Below are positions 1 through 11,029 of a DNA stretch of 64,000 bases, one piece after another. The stretch spans positions 1,635,396 through 1,699,395 of the forward strand of contig NW_012236531.1 in NCBI RefSeq assembly GCF_000787575.1, in the 5' to 3' direction. A program made the position numbers and the translations under genes. The DNA comes from Acytostelium subglobosum LB1 (Eukaryota > Evosea > Eumycetozoa > Acytosteliales > Acytosteliaceae). Each line of letters opens with the position of its first letter. Position 1 is the stretch's first letter. The notes under the pieces are model-generated. The model saw only the letters and a list, made by a program, of their open reading frames with translations, did not search any database and was not told the origin of the DNA.

Positions 1-192
1 AATATTATCCAGCACAATACTCTGGCCAATCTCTGATCAACTCAACCTCCATCCAGTATATCCTTTTGTTGTAATCAATGTCTGATTGGAATAATTCCCC
101 TCCCTTCCCTTTCCTGAAGAATAATAGTATACCATATTTACCGATTTCCCTTTGGAAGGTAGTTTTATTTTATTTAATTAAATTAATATAAC

Positions 193-2007
193 TTAGAGCT
201 GGGTCTTCATCAGATAGGTGAGGAGATCAATCTTGGTGACGACAGAGACGATCTCGTCTCCCTCGGTGACGACGGCAGAGCTGTGGGCCTCAAAGAACTT
301 CTGGAGCGAAGCGAGCGAGGTCTGGTTGGTGATGGGGATGAACTCCTGGCTGGTGTGGAAGCGGAACATCACCTTGCTGACCGGGTCGTTTGGCATGGAG
401 CGCTTCGAGGTCGAGTGCGACAGCAGGTTGCCGAGGGTGACGAGACCGACGATCTTCTTGGTCTCCGAGACGACGGGCAGCTGGTCAAAGCCGTGCTGCT
501 GGAGCATCTCGACGGCAGCCTTGCACGAGGTGTTGGCAGTGACGGTGATGGGCTTGGGGAGGTGGAGATCGGCGACGGTGGCACCGTGGAACTTCTCCTC
601 CTCGGTGGCCTTGTATGATGGGTAGACTGGGTTGACGAATCCGTTGTCAACCATCCAGTCGTCGTTCAAGTGCTTGGACATGTAGTTTCTGATCGAGTCG
701 GCCAACAGGACGACGCAGCGCTGGCCCTCGCCGAGCTCAGCGGCAGCCTTGATGGCGCCAACCATGGCGGAACCGGATGAGCCTCCACAAAGCAGACCCT
801 CCTCCTTGATGAGACGACGAGCCATGATGAAGGACTCTGAGTCCTCGGACTTGATCCATGAGTCGACAGTGCTGCGGTCCAGCACGATGGGGATGAAGTC
901 GTAGCCAATGCCCTCGATCTTGTACGAGGTGATCTTGCCGTTGAGCGACTCGGGCTGGGCGAGGATGGAGCCGACTGGGTCGACACCAACGACCTTGCAG
1001 TTTGGCAGACGCTCCTTGATCTTGCGAGCAATGCCGCTGATCGTGCCACCGGTACCGGCTGTGCAGACGATCATGTCGATCTTGCCCTCACACTGCTCGA
1101 TGATCTCCTCAGCAGTGCCGTCGTAGTGAGCCAATGGGTTGGATGGGTTGGCGTACTGGTCGAGGATGTGCGAGTTTGGAATCTCGGCGTTGAGCTTCTT
1201 GGCCACACCAATGTGAGACTCCGGTGAGTCGAAGGCAGCCTCGGTTGGTGTACGGATGATGGTGGCACCCAGAGCCTTGAGCACGTCGACCTTCTCCTGC
1301 GACATCTTCTCTGGCAGGGTGATGATCATCTTGTAGCCCTTGATGGCGGCGGCCAAAGCCAGACCAATACCAGTGTTACCAGATGTTGGTTCAATCAATG
1401 TGTCACCTGGTTTAATACGTCCACTCTTCTCAGCATCAACAACCATACGGTATCCAATACGATCCTTTACAGATCCACCAGCGTTAAAGAACTCGCACTT
1501 GGCCACTATATGTCATTTGATTGATTGATTGATTGATTGTGTTAGGGACCTGTATGTGTGGACCCTTTGGGCCTGGCCCTCAAGGCCTCGAGTGTGATGG
1601 TGATGATGATGATGATATCTTACAGAGCTCGCACTTCAATCCCTTTGAAACATTGTTAATTCTAACCAATGGAGTGTTTCCAATCTGCTCGAGGATGTTG
1701 TTGAAGATCTTTGGTGGTCCAGCACTCTTACTGATTGATGAATGATTGATCGTTTGTAGGTGAGTGAGTGATCGTGTGTGAGTGTGTGTGTATGATGATC
1801 AATCAATCAATCAATCACTCATCCCATAATCAATCAACAGTCCCCCTTCGCTCTCAATCCTCCCCTCCCGGTGGGCTTCTTCCCCTCACCCTATGATGTC
1901 CTGTTGCTGCATCTGCCTGGTTGGTAACGTTGTACTTACGTGATGGTGGCGTGTGGGTTTGGCTCGGTGGAGCCGACTGACCAGGTGCACTTTGATGGAA
2001 CGTACAT
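193..2007 (-). CDS. cysB: Cystathionine beta-synthase, 3 exons, complete
   Basis: Condenses serine and homocysteine to cystathionine (transsulfuration, PLP-dependent, cytosolic). Exons on the minus strand: 2007-1940, 1730-1624, 1505-193, giving 495 residues, close to the usual family length. Exon 2 carries [10 protein letters not shown], the fold-type II PLP entry motif. Exon 3 carries GGSVKDR with the PLP-binding lysine, [10 protein letters not shown], and GTGGTISG for phosphate binding. The last ~120 residues form a paired CBS-domain (Bateman) module. Exon 1 holds KCTW and a PNPHAT segment, resembling the haem-binding Cys and His of human CBS. The first intron (1939-1731) contains both GATT and AATC repeats. 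The N-terminal start rests on this similarity. The symbol follows my memory of the Dictyostelium gene name. Confidence 0.95.
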
Positions 2008-2970
2008 TTTATATATTTATTAGTTAGTTAGAGAAGAGATAAGTTAGTATTTGGGTAAAGTGATAAAGTGAACTTGAAGACGAATGATTTGCAAAAGAGT
2101 AGGACCAGTGGTGGTCCAGGTCGCCACCTGACTGAACCTGATCCAAATACACACAACCGAGTGCTTTGACCTAGACTTCCCAAAATATCCTTTAAAAATT
2201 CAATTTAATTAAATTAAATCAAAAATGTGATGATCGAATGGGAACACACATTCCATTCGAAATTTCCAACTCTGATAGCTTATCATCATTGGGGGAATGA
2301 AAGTGATCGTTCATCATTAATTGGGAACAACAATGATGATAAGAGTGAATGGGCTCATTTATGAACACTTTAGTTCATTGAACTTCCCTATCTCTATGTT
2401 GTACAACAAACATATAATAACACACAAATAATTAAACATACACACACACACAATGTGTGTTATACTCATTTAGTACAGATACGTAAATCGATTGAGATTC
2501 ATCGTCATCATCGGACATCCAGATATGTGTGTGGTGTGTTGTGGGTGTGGGTGATGCAGCCAAACATTCATTCGTCTTGGTGTCCTGATAAGGTTGACAT
2601 TACTCGTATACACATATATAACATATACGATGGTGTATCTCTATCTGTATAATCATACTCATTCACACTCACCACGACTGACATCATACCAATGGATACC
2701 ACACGAATGTGGGTATGACAGTCATTGCTTGGTCGGTCCACAGTCCATTCCATTCATTCCTACTCACTCCCAAACCAATAGTTAACTTATAACAACAATC
2801 CATTATACCAATAACAAACAAACACAACTTCACTTCACTTCACCTCACCTTTATCATTATATAACTTATAGTTTAGTACTACTACATTACTTTGGATTAT
2901 TATTATATTATTAGTCTATCTATACCATAACCATTGTCTAGTTAACAATCATTGATCTTGACATCAACAG
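2008..2970. other. Intergenic region between divergent genes
   Basis: Divergent promoter space between cystathionine beta-synthase (-) and the DUF4449 gene (+). It is AT-rich, with short CA/TG repeats near 2440-2460 and 2520-2560. The last ~90 bases probably hold the untranslated first exon of the plus-strand gene, ending at 2970. I see no convincing gene or RNA. Confidence 0.6.
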
Positions 2971-3114
2971 GTAAGTTCATTCATACCCCTCACATTAAAA
3001 ATGTGCGAGGGTATGTCTGAGAGGGCAAGGGTTCGCGAACTTTCCAACCCTCACACCTTCCAGGCACACACTGACTCACTCACTCTCCTTCATTCATTTA
3101 TTCAATCCCAACAG
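2971..3114 (+). other. Intron in the 5' untranslated region
   Basis: A GTAAGTTC donor follows ACATCAACAG at 2971, and the acceptor CCCAACAG ends at 3114, three bases before the ATG at 3118. The reading frame stays open across the intron, so an upstream ATG at 3001 looks like a start, but that peptide would be intron-encoded. Confidence 0.7.
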
Positions 3115-3117
3115 ACA

Positions 3118-5818
3118 ATGAGAACAAAGATTACACCAGTACATGTCGATGACCAAAGGGTCATTGATGCTGCAACACCTGTGCGCCCTATTATCAAGAA
3201 GAAGAGTAAGAATGGCGTCATCGACCCATACTACTCGGATAGGTCGGTCATGCACCCAAAGAAGGGTGGCAAGGACGTCTATTCACGCGAGGAATACCTT
3301 CAAGACTACAGTCTGGGACCAACCGAGTACATTGGCCCACAGCAACGTATGAGCTCGGCCGTCGGTCCAAACTACGACGGCAACCTTCGTCGCAGTCTCG
3401 CCGGCAAGATCAACCCAGCCGTCGAGAAGGCACTCTGGAGCAACGTCCCAGGTGGCGTGCTCATGGACGCACCCCTGCTCGGCCCAGACGGACTGCCCCT
3501 GACCGCCGCCAGTGTCAACGCGCCATTCAACATCCAGCTCAAGCGCCATTACAACTCGCTCACACGTCTCATGGACACTCAGATCTTCCGTGAGCGTGCT
3601 GACAACCGCACAAGAAAGATCTTGTTCGACCTCCGCAACGTGCTCGGTGACGCCATCGTCATGGTGGAGACACGTGGTACCGACAAGCAGTTCATCAACT
3701 TGTTTGAGGACGCCATGATGTTCAAGGGTGACCTGTCCAGCGACAACGACCTCAAGACCATGCTGATGACCTGGCAATCAACCTTCTCCAAGCTGGCCAC
3801 CGGTAGAGGCAGCAAGAGCATCCGCTCAGACACCAAGGAGCTGTTCACCGGTCTCCGTCGCTCGGACTCCATCCTCAGCCTCATGTCAGAGGGTACCAAG
3901 TTCCTGCACATGATCATCCTGGATCGCCACAACCCAGGCATCGACGCACAGCGTGAGCTCGTGTTCGACCTGTTCTTCAAGACATTCGGTGCTCTGGCAT
4001 CCAACCCCGCCTACCGCCACCTCGTCTCACACACACGTACCTTTGCTACGGATCTCGTCGAGACCGAGAGGTATGAGTTCAGCAATGTGGCCGCACCCAA
4101 GCTCGAGGCCTACTCCAAGAACACCAACTTGCTCAGCATGAACAGCAACCTCAAGAGTCTGGTGCGCTCACTGATCAGTGACCCCAACGGCTCTGCCAGT
4201 GTCGACCGTTTCTTCACCCACGGCAACGTCACCATTGAAGACATGCGCAAGAATCCAGTATACGAGAAGTACTTCTCCGACCTGCGCGGTCTCTTGGCCG
4301 AGGTGTCTGCCAACCCAAGCTTGTTCGAGGACCCCTCGTACAGAAACGTCGTGCGCGAGATGTACAACCGCGGTGAGAAGATCATCGTTGAGTCCAGGAA
4401 CACGCCATCACTCCAGAACTTCATCAAGGAGGGTGATGTGTTGCGTGGCGCCATCCAGAACGACCCACTCAACCGCAGCTTCTACAACAACCTTAAGGAG
4501 TTCAGCAACAACTTCCAGACGGCCCCAGGCAAGATGCCCGTGGATCTCCAGCTGCTGGAGCAGATCAAGCTGTTCACAGTGCCCTTCCTCCTCGAGGAGT
4601 TCAGAACCATCACAGTGCCAGGCCAGAGCGGTGCCACACCAGATGGAAAGATTGCCTACAAGATTGGTGCCATCAACCTCTGTTCCGTCGAGCTCTTGCC
4701 AGAGAACATTCATATGGAAGTCTCGCACAAGTTCAACACAGACCCATACACACTCAATGTGATTGATCCAGACACTGTCATCTGGGTTGAATTGTAAGTT
4801 CCATCACTCACTCATTCATTCAACCATTCAATCAATCACTTACTAACAATCAATCATTCAAATTATTAGGACATCGATCAATGCTCGTATTGATAAGATG
4901 CCATGGGCTTTCCAGAAGTTTGGTTTCCCATCAATCAAGGATGGTGGTTTGGCCGACATTCGTTTGGACAAGAGAGGTGCCAGAGTTGGAGCCACAGTCA
5001 GAGTACTTGGTGAGGGATACCAGAAGTTCGTCCAAGTCCTCGATTCATACTGCTACATTGACAGCTTGAGTAAGTTGATCATCATATGCCGATCCATACC
5101 CTATCCATTGTTACTCACACACTGTCCCTAAACCAATCAATCAATAACAGGCATCAAGCTGTACAACTGCAAGCATAGTATTCTATACAAGATGTTCAAC
5201 TTGTTCGCTCGTAACGCTGTCAAGAAGGCCATCGAGAAGGCAGTCGCCGAGAACTTGGCAGAGATTATGACCAAATATGACTACAAGGCATACGCCAAGT
5301 ACACTGAGGCAAAGAGAAAGGCTGGCGTCAGAATGGCCAAGCTCCAGGCCCAGCGTGCCAACGCCAAGAAGATCATCGTCGTCAACAAGGGCACTACATC
5401 GGCCACCAGCTCCATCTTCCGTACCATCGCCGGTAAGACCAGAGTGCCAGTGCCCGTTGCCAGGGTCACCAAGATTGCCGCACCAACCACCATCGTCACC
5501 GAGAAGGTTGTCGTCACAGCGCCAGTTGTAGAGGCGCCACCTGCCTCTACATCATCGGCTACATACGTGCCCGTCGAGTCGATTGACATGTTGTCCACCA
5601 ATGCACCCATCGTCAGACAGACCGCCGTGCCCTTGTTCACCACGGTCCAGACGAGCGACAGCTCCAGACAGATGGCCAACGAGGTAGTTCAGACTGTCAG
5701 TATGCCCACGCCCACACCAATCCATGCCGTCAAGCTGGTCGACTCCCAAGAGAAGAAGTTCATGGAGAATGCACGCATGTCGCTTGGTCCATCAATGCTT
5801 GGAACCGGCTCATCATAA
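3118..5818 (+). CDS. DUF4449/HAM-7-like protein (TULIP/BPI-like C-terminal half)
   Basis: Exons 3118-4793, 4870-5069 and 5151-5818 give 847 residues. From about residue 100 to 500 the protein is helix-rich and resembles the N-terminal half of fungal DUF5923/DUF4449 proteins. The segment from about 520 to 680 (INARIDKMPWAFQKFG, then LYNCKHSILYKMFN) resembles the DUF4449 domain, which is related to lipid-binding BPI/TULIP folds. After that come a basic helix (NAVKKAIEKAVAENLAEIM) and a disordered, valine/threonine-rich tail. No signal peptide or membrane segment is visible, so a cytosolic protein acting at membranes or lipid surfaces is an inference. The ATG at 3118 is preferred because it follows a 5' UTR intron. 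The family call is from memory of the motif pattern and is moderate. Confidence 0.75.
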
Positions 5819-5926
5819 GCAATCAAACAAATAGCCAGCCAACCAGCAGACCAGCCAGGCCAACCTCAACCAAACACAATCACATCACATCAACACCCAA
5901 ACCTTATTTATTGAATAAACATCTAA

Positions 5927-7996
5927 TTAAAGATAATACTTTGCATTGATTAGGTGTCCATGTTCATAAGCATACCTAAAGTAATTAGTACGCTCGTAGT
6001 AGTTGTAGGGCATAATAATGTTGTTGTACTTTTGCCACTTGGTATTGATTGGGTTGATTGAGAATAAGTCCAACAAGTCTTGGAATGATGAGATACATGA
6101 AGGGTGTTGCTCCATCATTTTGATTGCCAAGCCAATGGATGGTGGATTTATCATGGGATTATTATCACTGCTCAGATAATGATCCAGAATGTGTTGAATG
6201 ATATGGATGTTGATGATAAATATATTGGTAGTTGGTGCGATCAATTGATGTACTCTTGGATCAGATATAACATTATCGTCCATTCGTGTCCATATGTTGT
6301 TGAAGTCATCTCCAGACATGCCAATGATGTAAGGAAGATTCTTATCATCGGCAAAGTATACAATGATGTCTGTTCTTAAGAACTTGCCAGAGACCGCATC
6401 AGGTCTTCCCAAGTGCTTCTCAGATTGTAATAAGCGATCAATGTGATTAATGTCCATCTTGTTGATTGAGTGCCATAGTGAACATTCAATCTTGTCTTGA
6501 TTGAATGGATCATTGACAACGGCCTTAAGCGTGATAGGTGTTCTTGATGCTTGGGAGTTCACATGATTCGTGATGAATCTTTGAACTAAGTCGTCCAAGT
6601 CTGGATTAGTCTGGTCAGCAACGTATTTAATCAGTCGATCAATGACATCTGTTCGTTTCTCACTGATGGCTCGATATGCAAGGTTGGTGAATGAGCATTC
6701 CACAGTGTCAATGTTGGCCATCAGCAAGTCCATTGTTTGAAGGACATCATCTGTCAAAAGCATGTCTCGCACAATCCATCGATAGTTATTCAGGTGCATG
6801 TGACACTTTCCAAAGTTCTCGATCATGTATCTTGCACATTCAACATCGCCCCTCATCAACGCCTCGGACAACATATTGTTGCTGATTGTGACTGGCTCGC
6901 CTAGGGGATAGTCAAAGAACACGCGCCCATGTACTTCATCACGCACCAGTTTGAGGAAGGCCAGATTGGAGCTATCGAGCCTGAACTTGCCAAAGAGAGG
7001 CGTCCACTGATAGTTGAGTTGTTGAAGTAAGTGCTCACTGGCATGTGACGACATTGAGTTGTGAAAGTGATTCAGATGATAGTACCATTCATCGCCATAC
7101 AGGTGACAGAATTGAAGTACAACGTCGTCTCTGCCATGCTTGAGCAAGATGTCAATGTACCTTGAGCATCCATCCCTGAATGATTGTATAGGTTCCAACA
7201 GTGTGAGCAACTGCATGATGACATGTGGGGGCTGTTCCTTGAAGAGGTCCATCTTCTCAATCGCATTGTTGAACATGCCGGGTATCATCTCAATCCTCTG
7301 TTTGTCATCCAAGTCCAACACCATGCTGGTTAGTAAATCAATGTCACCAAGACGCAGACATGACAACATCATATACTGTCTAAAGATAGTTGGGATAACT
7401 TCAAATGATAACTCTCTGAGCATGTTGATCATTGGTCTACTCATCATTGGACCTTGATTCGAAGTAGATCTTAGCATTCTATTGACGAACTCAATGCACT
7501 GAGTGGACGTGACAGGTGCATGTGCAGTCATCAGTGCTTGGAGCAAGTACTTGAGTGTCACGTGCTCATTATATTTGAGGAAGTACTCGATAGACTTTGA
7601 CAATGTGTGCATCAATCTATATGTTATGTATAAGTTAGTCTTAAGTTGAATGGTAACTAACACCAAGTAACATACGTACGGGTTATCTTTGGATGATACC
7701 ATCACTCTAAAGTACTCCATTTCTTTACATATGGTCTTGTTGATCTGTTCAATGCCATGTTTGTTACGGACATACATCGATTCAAAGTGTTGGATATAAC
7801 GATCATTCATGTGGAACTTGGCACAATCGAGCAAAGTTCCTACATTACTCCATTGAATCGTTGCAGTTTGTTGTTTACAATGTATATCCTTGATCAATGT
7901 GAACACTCTACGTTTGGTGACCACACCTTGGAACATAACCTGTCTAAACAAGTTATAAAGTACATTATTATTATTATTATTATGTGATGAGTCCAT
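5927..7996 (-). CDS. Dictyostelid ankyrin-like repeat family protein, probably 2 exons
   Basis: Starts at 7996 (MDSSH plus a short Asn run). The frame is open to 5927 (689 residues), but 7679-7617 looks like a 63-base intron: GTACGT donor, TATAG acceptor, AT-rich, and encoding an out-of-place hydrophobic peptide. Removing it gives 668 residues. The body is a string of helical units with phrases such as GDVECARYMIENFGKCHMH and KRTDVIDRLIKY, typical of degenerate ankyrin-like repeats in a large, poorly described dictyostelid family. No catalytic motif, signal peptide or membrane segment is seen. Function is unknown. It converges on the DUF4449 gene with 108 bases between stop codons. Confidence 0.8.
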   Translation of the reverse strand: MDSSHNNNNNNVLYNLFRQVMFQGVVTKRRVFTLIKDIHCKQQTATIQWSNVGTLLDCAKFHMNDRYIQHFESMYVRNKHGIEQINKTICKEMEYFRVMVSSKDNPYVCYLVLVTIQLKTNLYITYRLMHTLSKSIEYFLKYNEHVTLKYLLQALMTAHAPVTSTQCIEFVNRMLRSTSNQGPMMSRPMINMLRELSFEVIPTIFRQYMMLSCLRLGDIDLLTSMVLDLDDKQRIEMIPGMFNNAIEKMDLFKEQPPHVIMQLLTLLEPIQSFRDGCSRYIDILLKHGRDDVVLQFCHLYGDEWYYHLNHFHNSMSSHASEHLLQQLNYQWTPLFGKFRLDSSNLAFLKLVRDEVHGRVFFDYPLGEPVTISNNMLSEALMRGDVECARYMIENFGKCHMHLNNYRWIVRDMLLTDDVLQTMDLLMANIDTVECSFTNLAYRAISEKRTDVIDRLIKYVADQTNPDLDDLVQRFITNHVNSQASRTPITLKAVVNDPFNQDKIECSLWHSINKMDINHIDRLLQSEKHLGRPDAVSGKFLRTDIIVYFADDKNLPYIIGMSGDDFNNIWTRMDDNVISDPRVHQLIAPTTNIFIINIHIIQHILDHYLSSDNNPMINPPSIGLAIKMMEQHPSCISSFQDLLDLFSINPINTKWQKYNNIIMPYNYYERTNYFRYAYEHGHLINAKYYL

Positions 7997-8461
7997 ACTT
8001 AACTTATATGTTTATATGTTTGATTGAGAGCTGGACAGTGATAAATAGTTTAAAATGGATCATGATATTTTATCCTGACTTCAACCTCAAAGTTTCCAAA
8101 TTGTCACCTTATCAGAATTGTGTGAATGAGAGAGTTAGATTAACATATATTGATATTGTGTATGTATGGTATATTAAAAATTAACCATAATTATGAAGAA
8201 GCTGAAACATATTATTAATAAACAAAATAATGGTAAAAAATATTATTAACATTCATTAACATAATATGTATGTATGTAACAAAGTTAAATTTATATATTG
8301 TCAATTCTTATTGACAATATTCGGTCGGTCGGACTGCTGCTGTATGTATGTAATGTAATGTGTAATGTATCTTATATCTTTCTTATATCTTAAATCTTTA
8401 TAGCTTTGACCCATGAAACTTCTTGGAGATCCAGGTGCGTTGAAGTTAAAATCAGACAGAG
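7997..8461. other. AT-rich intergenic region
   Basis: Upstream of the ankyrin-like gene and downstream of the FNIP gene, both on the minus strand. It holds a perfect 11-base inverted repeat at 8295-8320, followed by a (GGTC)n run. No gene is recognised. Confidence 0.55.
8295..8320. repeat. Perfect inverted repeat, 11-base arms, 4-base loop
   Basis: ATATTGTCAAT and ATTGACAATAT flank TCTT, followed directly by TCGGTCGGTCGG. It lies about 140 bases past the FNIP stop codon on that gene's strand, so a 3'-end hairpin is possible. Confidence 0.6.
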
Positions 8462-10312
8462 TTATATCGAAAAGAAGCCACCAGTCAACTGGTGGGATTG
8501 CATGATCGCAGTGTTTTTGTCAATTATACGAAAGAAGAGGAGAATATCGTTGTCTGGGATTTGATAATGGTACTCAATGAAAGTTCCAATTGAAAATATT
8601 CTGAGTAATGACTTTAGAGAGATAAAATTGCTGCTTCGAAGAATAGTAACATATTTGATCGATGATGGATAGGAATGTACGCTCAAGTCCAATGCTGATA
8701 TCGAACCAAGAACAAGATTAGATAGATGAGATGGGACTGCAGCTGGTGAAACCGACTTGATACGGGGCGTTTCTAACCATGGGTCGAAGTACGTCAAGGA
8801 TTCCAATGACTCAGGCAGTAACCCACACAGATCTGTGCCAAACGTGCGTAAATTAAGAGCAACGACAGAGTTTGGGATGAAGCCAAAAGGAATGTGCCAG
8901 AGACTTAATGTCAGGTCGGTGACCGAATTTGGAATGTAATAGTTTTCAATGTTAAGTTGTTCATGTTCGCTACAGTTAAATTCCAGAAAAAGTGTTGTTA
9001 ATGTCAGAGGGAGTGTTCCACGAGGAAAGGTGTTTGCTTTCTTGATATTGTGGATCCAGAGCTTCTGCAAAAATAAACAGTGAGAAGTAATGTGCCAGTG
9101 CCATTCTGTCAACTGCTCCACTGGATTACTGTCCATGATGTTGTACGAAAGGAATCGCAGATATGGTGGTAGTTGTGATGGGTGATTAAGAGAACCCCCA
9201 GTTCGGTCGACCAATTCAGTGACAGAATCTGCAATTGCACCAGGAGCGATGAAAATATTTTGGACGCACAGTGAAAGACGATTGAGGTGTTGTGGAAGAA
9301 ATCCGGGTTGCAGAGTTGTTTCCTGGTTGTAAATATCTATAAACAGATCCTCAAGAGTGTCAGGAATAATACCAAGTTGGAAGTTCTGAGTGTATCTAAA
9401 ATGCAAAGATTTGAGTGAGGATGGAAGACTGCCAACAACAAATTTGGCACCGTTTCTAATTATGTCACCATCGTGGCGAAATGAGAGAGAGTTCACAGAC
9501 GAGGGGATGATGCCAGGTGGAACATGTTGAAAGAAAGAGTTGAAAGTGAGTGTCGTGACAGATTTTGGGATGATTCCTGGCACCAATGTTTGCTTGAATC
9601 TACTGAAGGTCAGAATCGTTACAGAAAGTGGAATTGAATCGACAGAAATTGTGCAATCGTTGAGTGTGAGTTGTGTAATTGATTTGGGAATATCCAATGT
9701 CTCCAGTGTGTGTGGATAGAAACTAAGTGAGAGTTTGGATAGGGAATAGAGTGACTTCAAGAAAGACAGCGAGTGTAGCGACGAATAGTCTAAAGGAGTA
9801 GGTAAAGTTATTGGCACTGTTGGCCTGTAAGAAACATTGATGTTTCGAAGTGTTGTTGGGAAAGTGACCTCGAAGTCGGATGGACTCTCGAACCAAAATG
9901 AAAGACTTTTGATGGCTCTATCTTTTGGCAAGGTAAGTGGCGGTGGGATGTAGCCTATTGTTGGTTTCTTGCAGTAACGTTGTTCGTGGAGGCGATAACG
10001 ATATTGTGCCTCCTCTGCATCTGCTGTACCCTTACCATTTTCCCGATCAGGATAGAGAAAGAATGGTAGTGCTCTTGCTCTTTTTCTCTTCAATTCTCGA
10101 ACTCGAAGCGAAGATTCTTGGCACCATAAGTTGGTATATGCTTCAAGCAGAGGCCGAGAGTAAGGCATTGGAAGCAGAAACGGAGCAAACTTGGCAATGA
10201 TTGGCCGTAGTTTGAATAATGATCTGCAACTGAGTATCATACAGATTACGTCCAATGCTTCCAAATGAGATGCTACATGAACAAGAATAATAGTTGGTAT
10301 AGATAAAAACAT
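8462..10312 (-). CDS. FNIP-repeat protein
   Basis: A single uninterrupted exon of 616 residues from ATG 10312. The frame is open 43 codons further upstream, but that stretch is a Phe/Thr-rich, AT-biased leader and the better start begins MFLSIPTII. Residues 1-50 resemble the F-box-like head common in FNIP proteins (IPTIILVHVASHLEALDVICMILSCRSL), and a basic linker (RELKRKRARALPF) follows. The rest is a series of FNIP/LRR-like units with the repeating phrase LPxSLxSLxF, for example LPSSLKSLHF and GIIPSSVNSLSF. FNIP proteins are greatly expanded in dictyostelids. An F-box-like head suggests a ubiquitin-ligase substrate receptor, but that is family inference. Confidence 0.85.
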   Translation of the reverse strand: MFLSIPTIILVHVASHLEALDVICMILSCRSLFKLRPIIAKFAPFLLPMPYSRPLLEAYTNLWCQESSLRVRELKRKRARALPFFLYPDRENGKGTADAEEAQYRYRLHEQRYCKKPTIGYIPPPLTLPKDRAIKSLSFWFESPSDFEVTFPTTLRNINVSYRPTVPITLPTPLDYSSLHSLSFLKSLYSLSKLSLSFYPHTLETLDIPKSITQLTLNDCTISVDSIPLSVTILTFSRFKQTLVPGIIPKSVTTLTFNSFFQHVPPGIIPSSVNSLSFRHDGDIIRNGAKFVVGSLPSSLKSLHFRYTQNFQLGIIPDTLEDLFIDIYNQETTLQPGFLPQHLNRLSLCVQNIFIAPGAIADSVTELVDRTGGSLNHPSQLPPYLRFLSYNIMDSNPVEQLTEWHWHITSHCLFLQKLWIHNIKKANTFPRGTLPLTLTTLFLEFNCSEHEQLNIENYYIPNSVTDLTLSLWHIPFGFIPNSVVALNLRTFGTDLCGLLPESLESLTYFDPWLETPRIKSVSPAAVPSHLSNLVLGSISALDLSVHSYPSSIKYVTILRSSNFISLKSLLRIFSIGTFIEYHYQIPDNDILLFFRIIDKNTAIMQSHQLTGGFFSI

Positions 10313-11029
10313 TTTTGTTGTTTGTTGTGTTTGTGTCTGTTGTGTTGTGTCTGTTGTAAGCAATAAACAATAAACAAGAGTAGTTGTGTTGAATGTTGAG
10401 GAGGTGAATGAAAAAAATAAAAAAAATAATAAATAAATCAAACAAACATTCGAGGTTCGAGACGAGACGATGTGATGTATGTGATGTGACGTTTAATAAT
10501 AATTTAATGTATAACGTATTATATTTATTATATAATTATATGATATGGATTGGATAAGTGATAAGTGCTTGCTTCTGGTTTATTTTGTTTTATTAAGTGA
10601 ATGAGTTAGATGAGTTCTGTTTTTAAATTTATTTATTTAATAATAAAAAAAATAGTTAGTTAATTTGTTAATTATATTAAAGGTGATGAAATCGGTAGAA
10701 ATTAATTGTACTGTGTCCTTTAGATTTAAAATCCAGGGGAGAGATCAAGTGTTCATATAGTATTTGTTCATTCAATCCAGGTCTTGGATCTTTATCTTTC
10801 AATAAATCATTGTTCCAGAAGATAGTTGGAAGGCGATCAGATCTTGCTGGGCACATGTATGAGTGAGGACATCATCAACACCAACACCATTCATTAGTTG
10901 GAAATTATTATTAATAAAAATATTAAAGATGGTGTTCCAGAAGAAGGAAAATAAGATTATTATTGGTACAGGATTATTTGTTGAATGGATAAATAAATGA
11001 TTGAATGATTGAATGAATGATTGATCGAA
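10313..11029. other. AT-rich intergenic region
   Basis: Between the FNIP gene and the RasGAP gene, both minus strand. It contains a (GATGT)-rich stretch near 10465-10485 and a small candidate reading frame at 10677-10856. Nothing else is supported. Confidence 0.5.
10677..10856 (-). CDS. Candidate small protein, 59 residues
   Basis: The minus strand reads MCPARSDRLPTIFW near the start and ends NFYRFHHL before TAA. The composition (Trp, Asn, Asp-Pro-Arg-Pro, several aromatics, no tetranucleotide repeats) looks coding, unlike the surrounding AT-rich DNA. AATAAA motifs occur within about 40-60 bases past the stop. I do not recognise the family. It could equally be the last exon of a gene whose start I cannot place, or a relic. 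An overlapping frame from an ATG near 10889 is also open for about 30 codons, so the call is weak. Confidence 0.35.
   Translation of the reverse strand: MCPARSDRLPTIFWNNDLLKDKDPRPGLNEQILYEHLISPLDFKSKGHSTINFYRFHHL

Noticed and set aside
3001-3117. In-frame extension from ATG 3001 of the DUF4449 gene
   Set aside because: It lies inside a clear GTAAGT..CAACAG intron and encodes a low-quality peptide.
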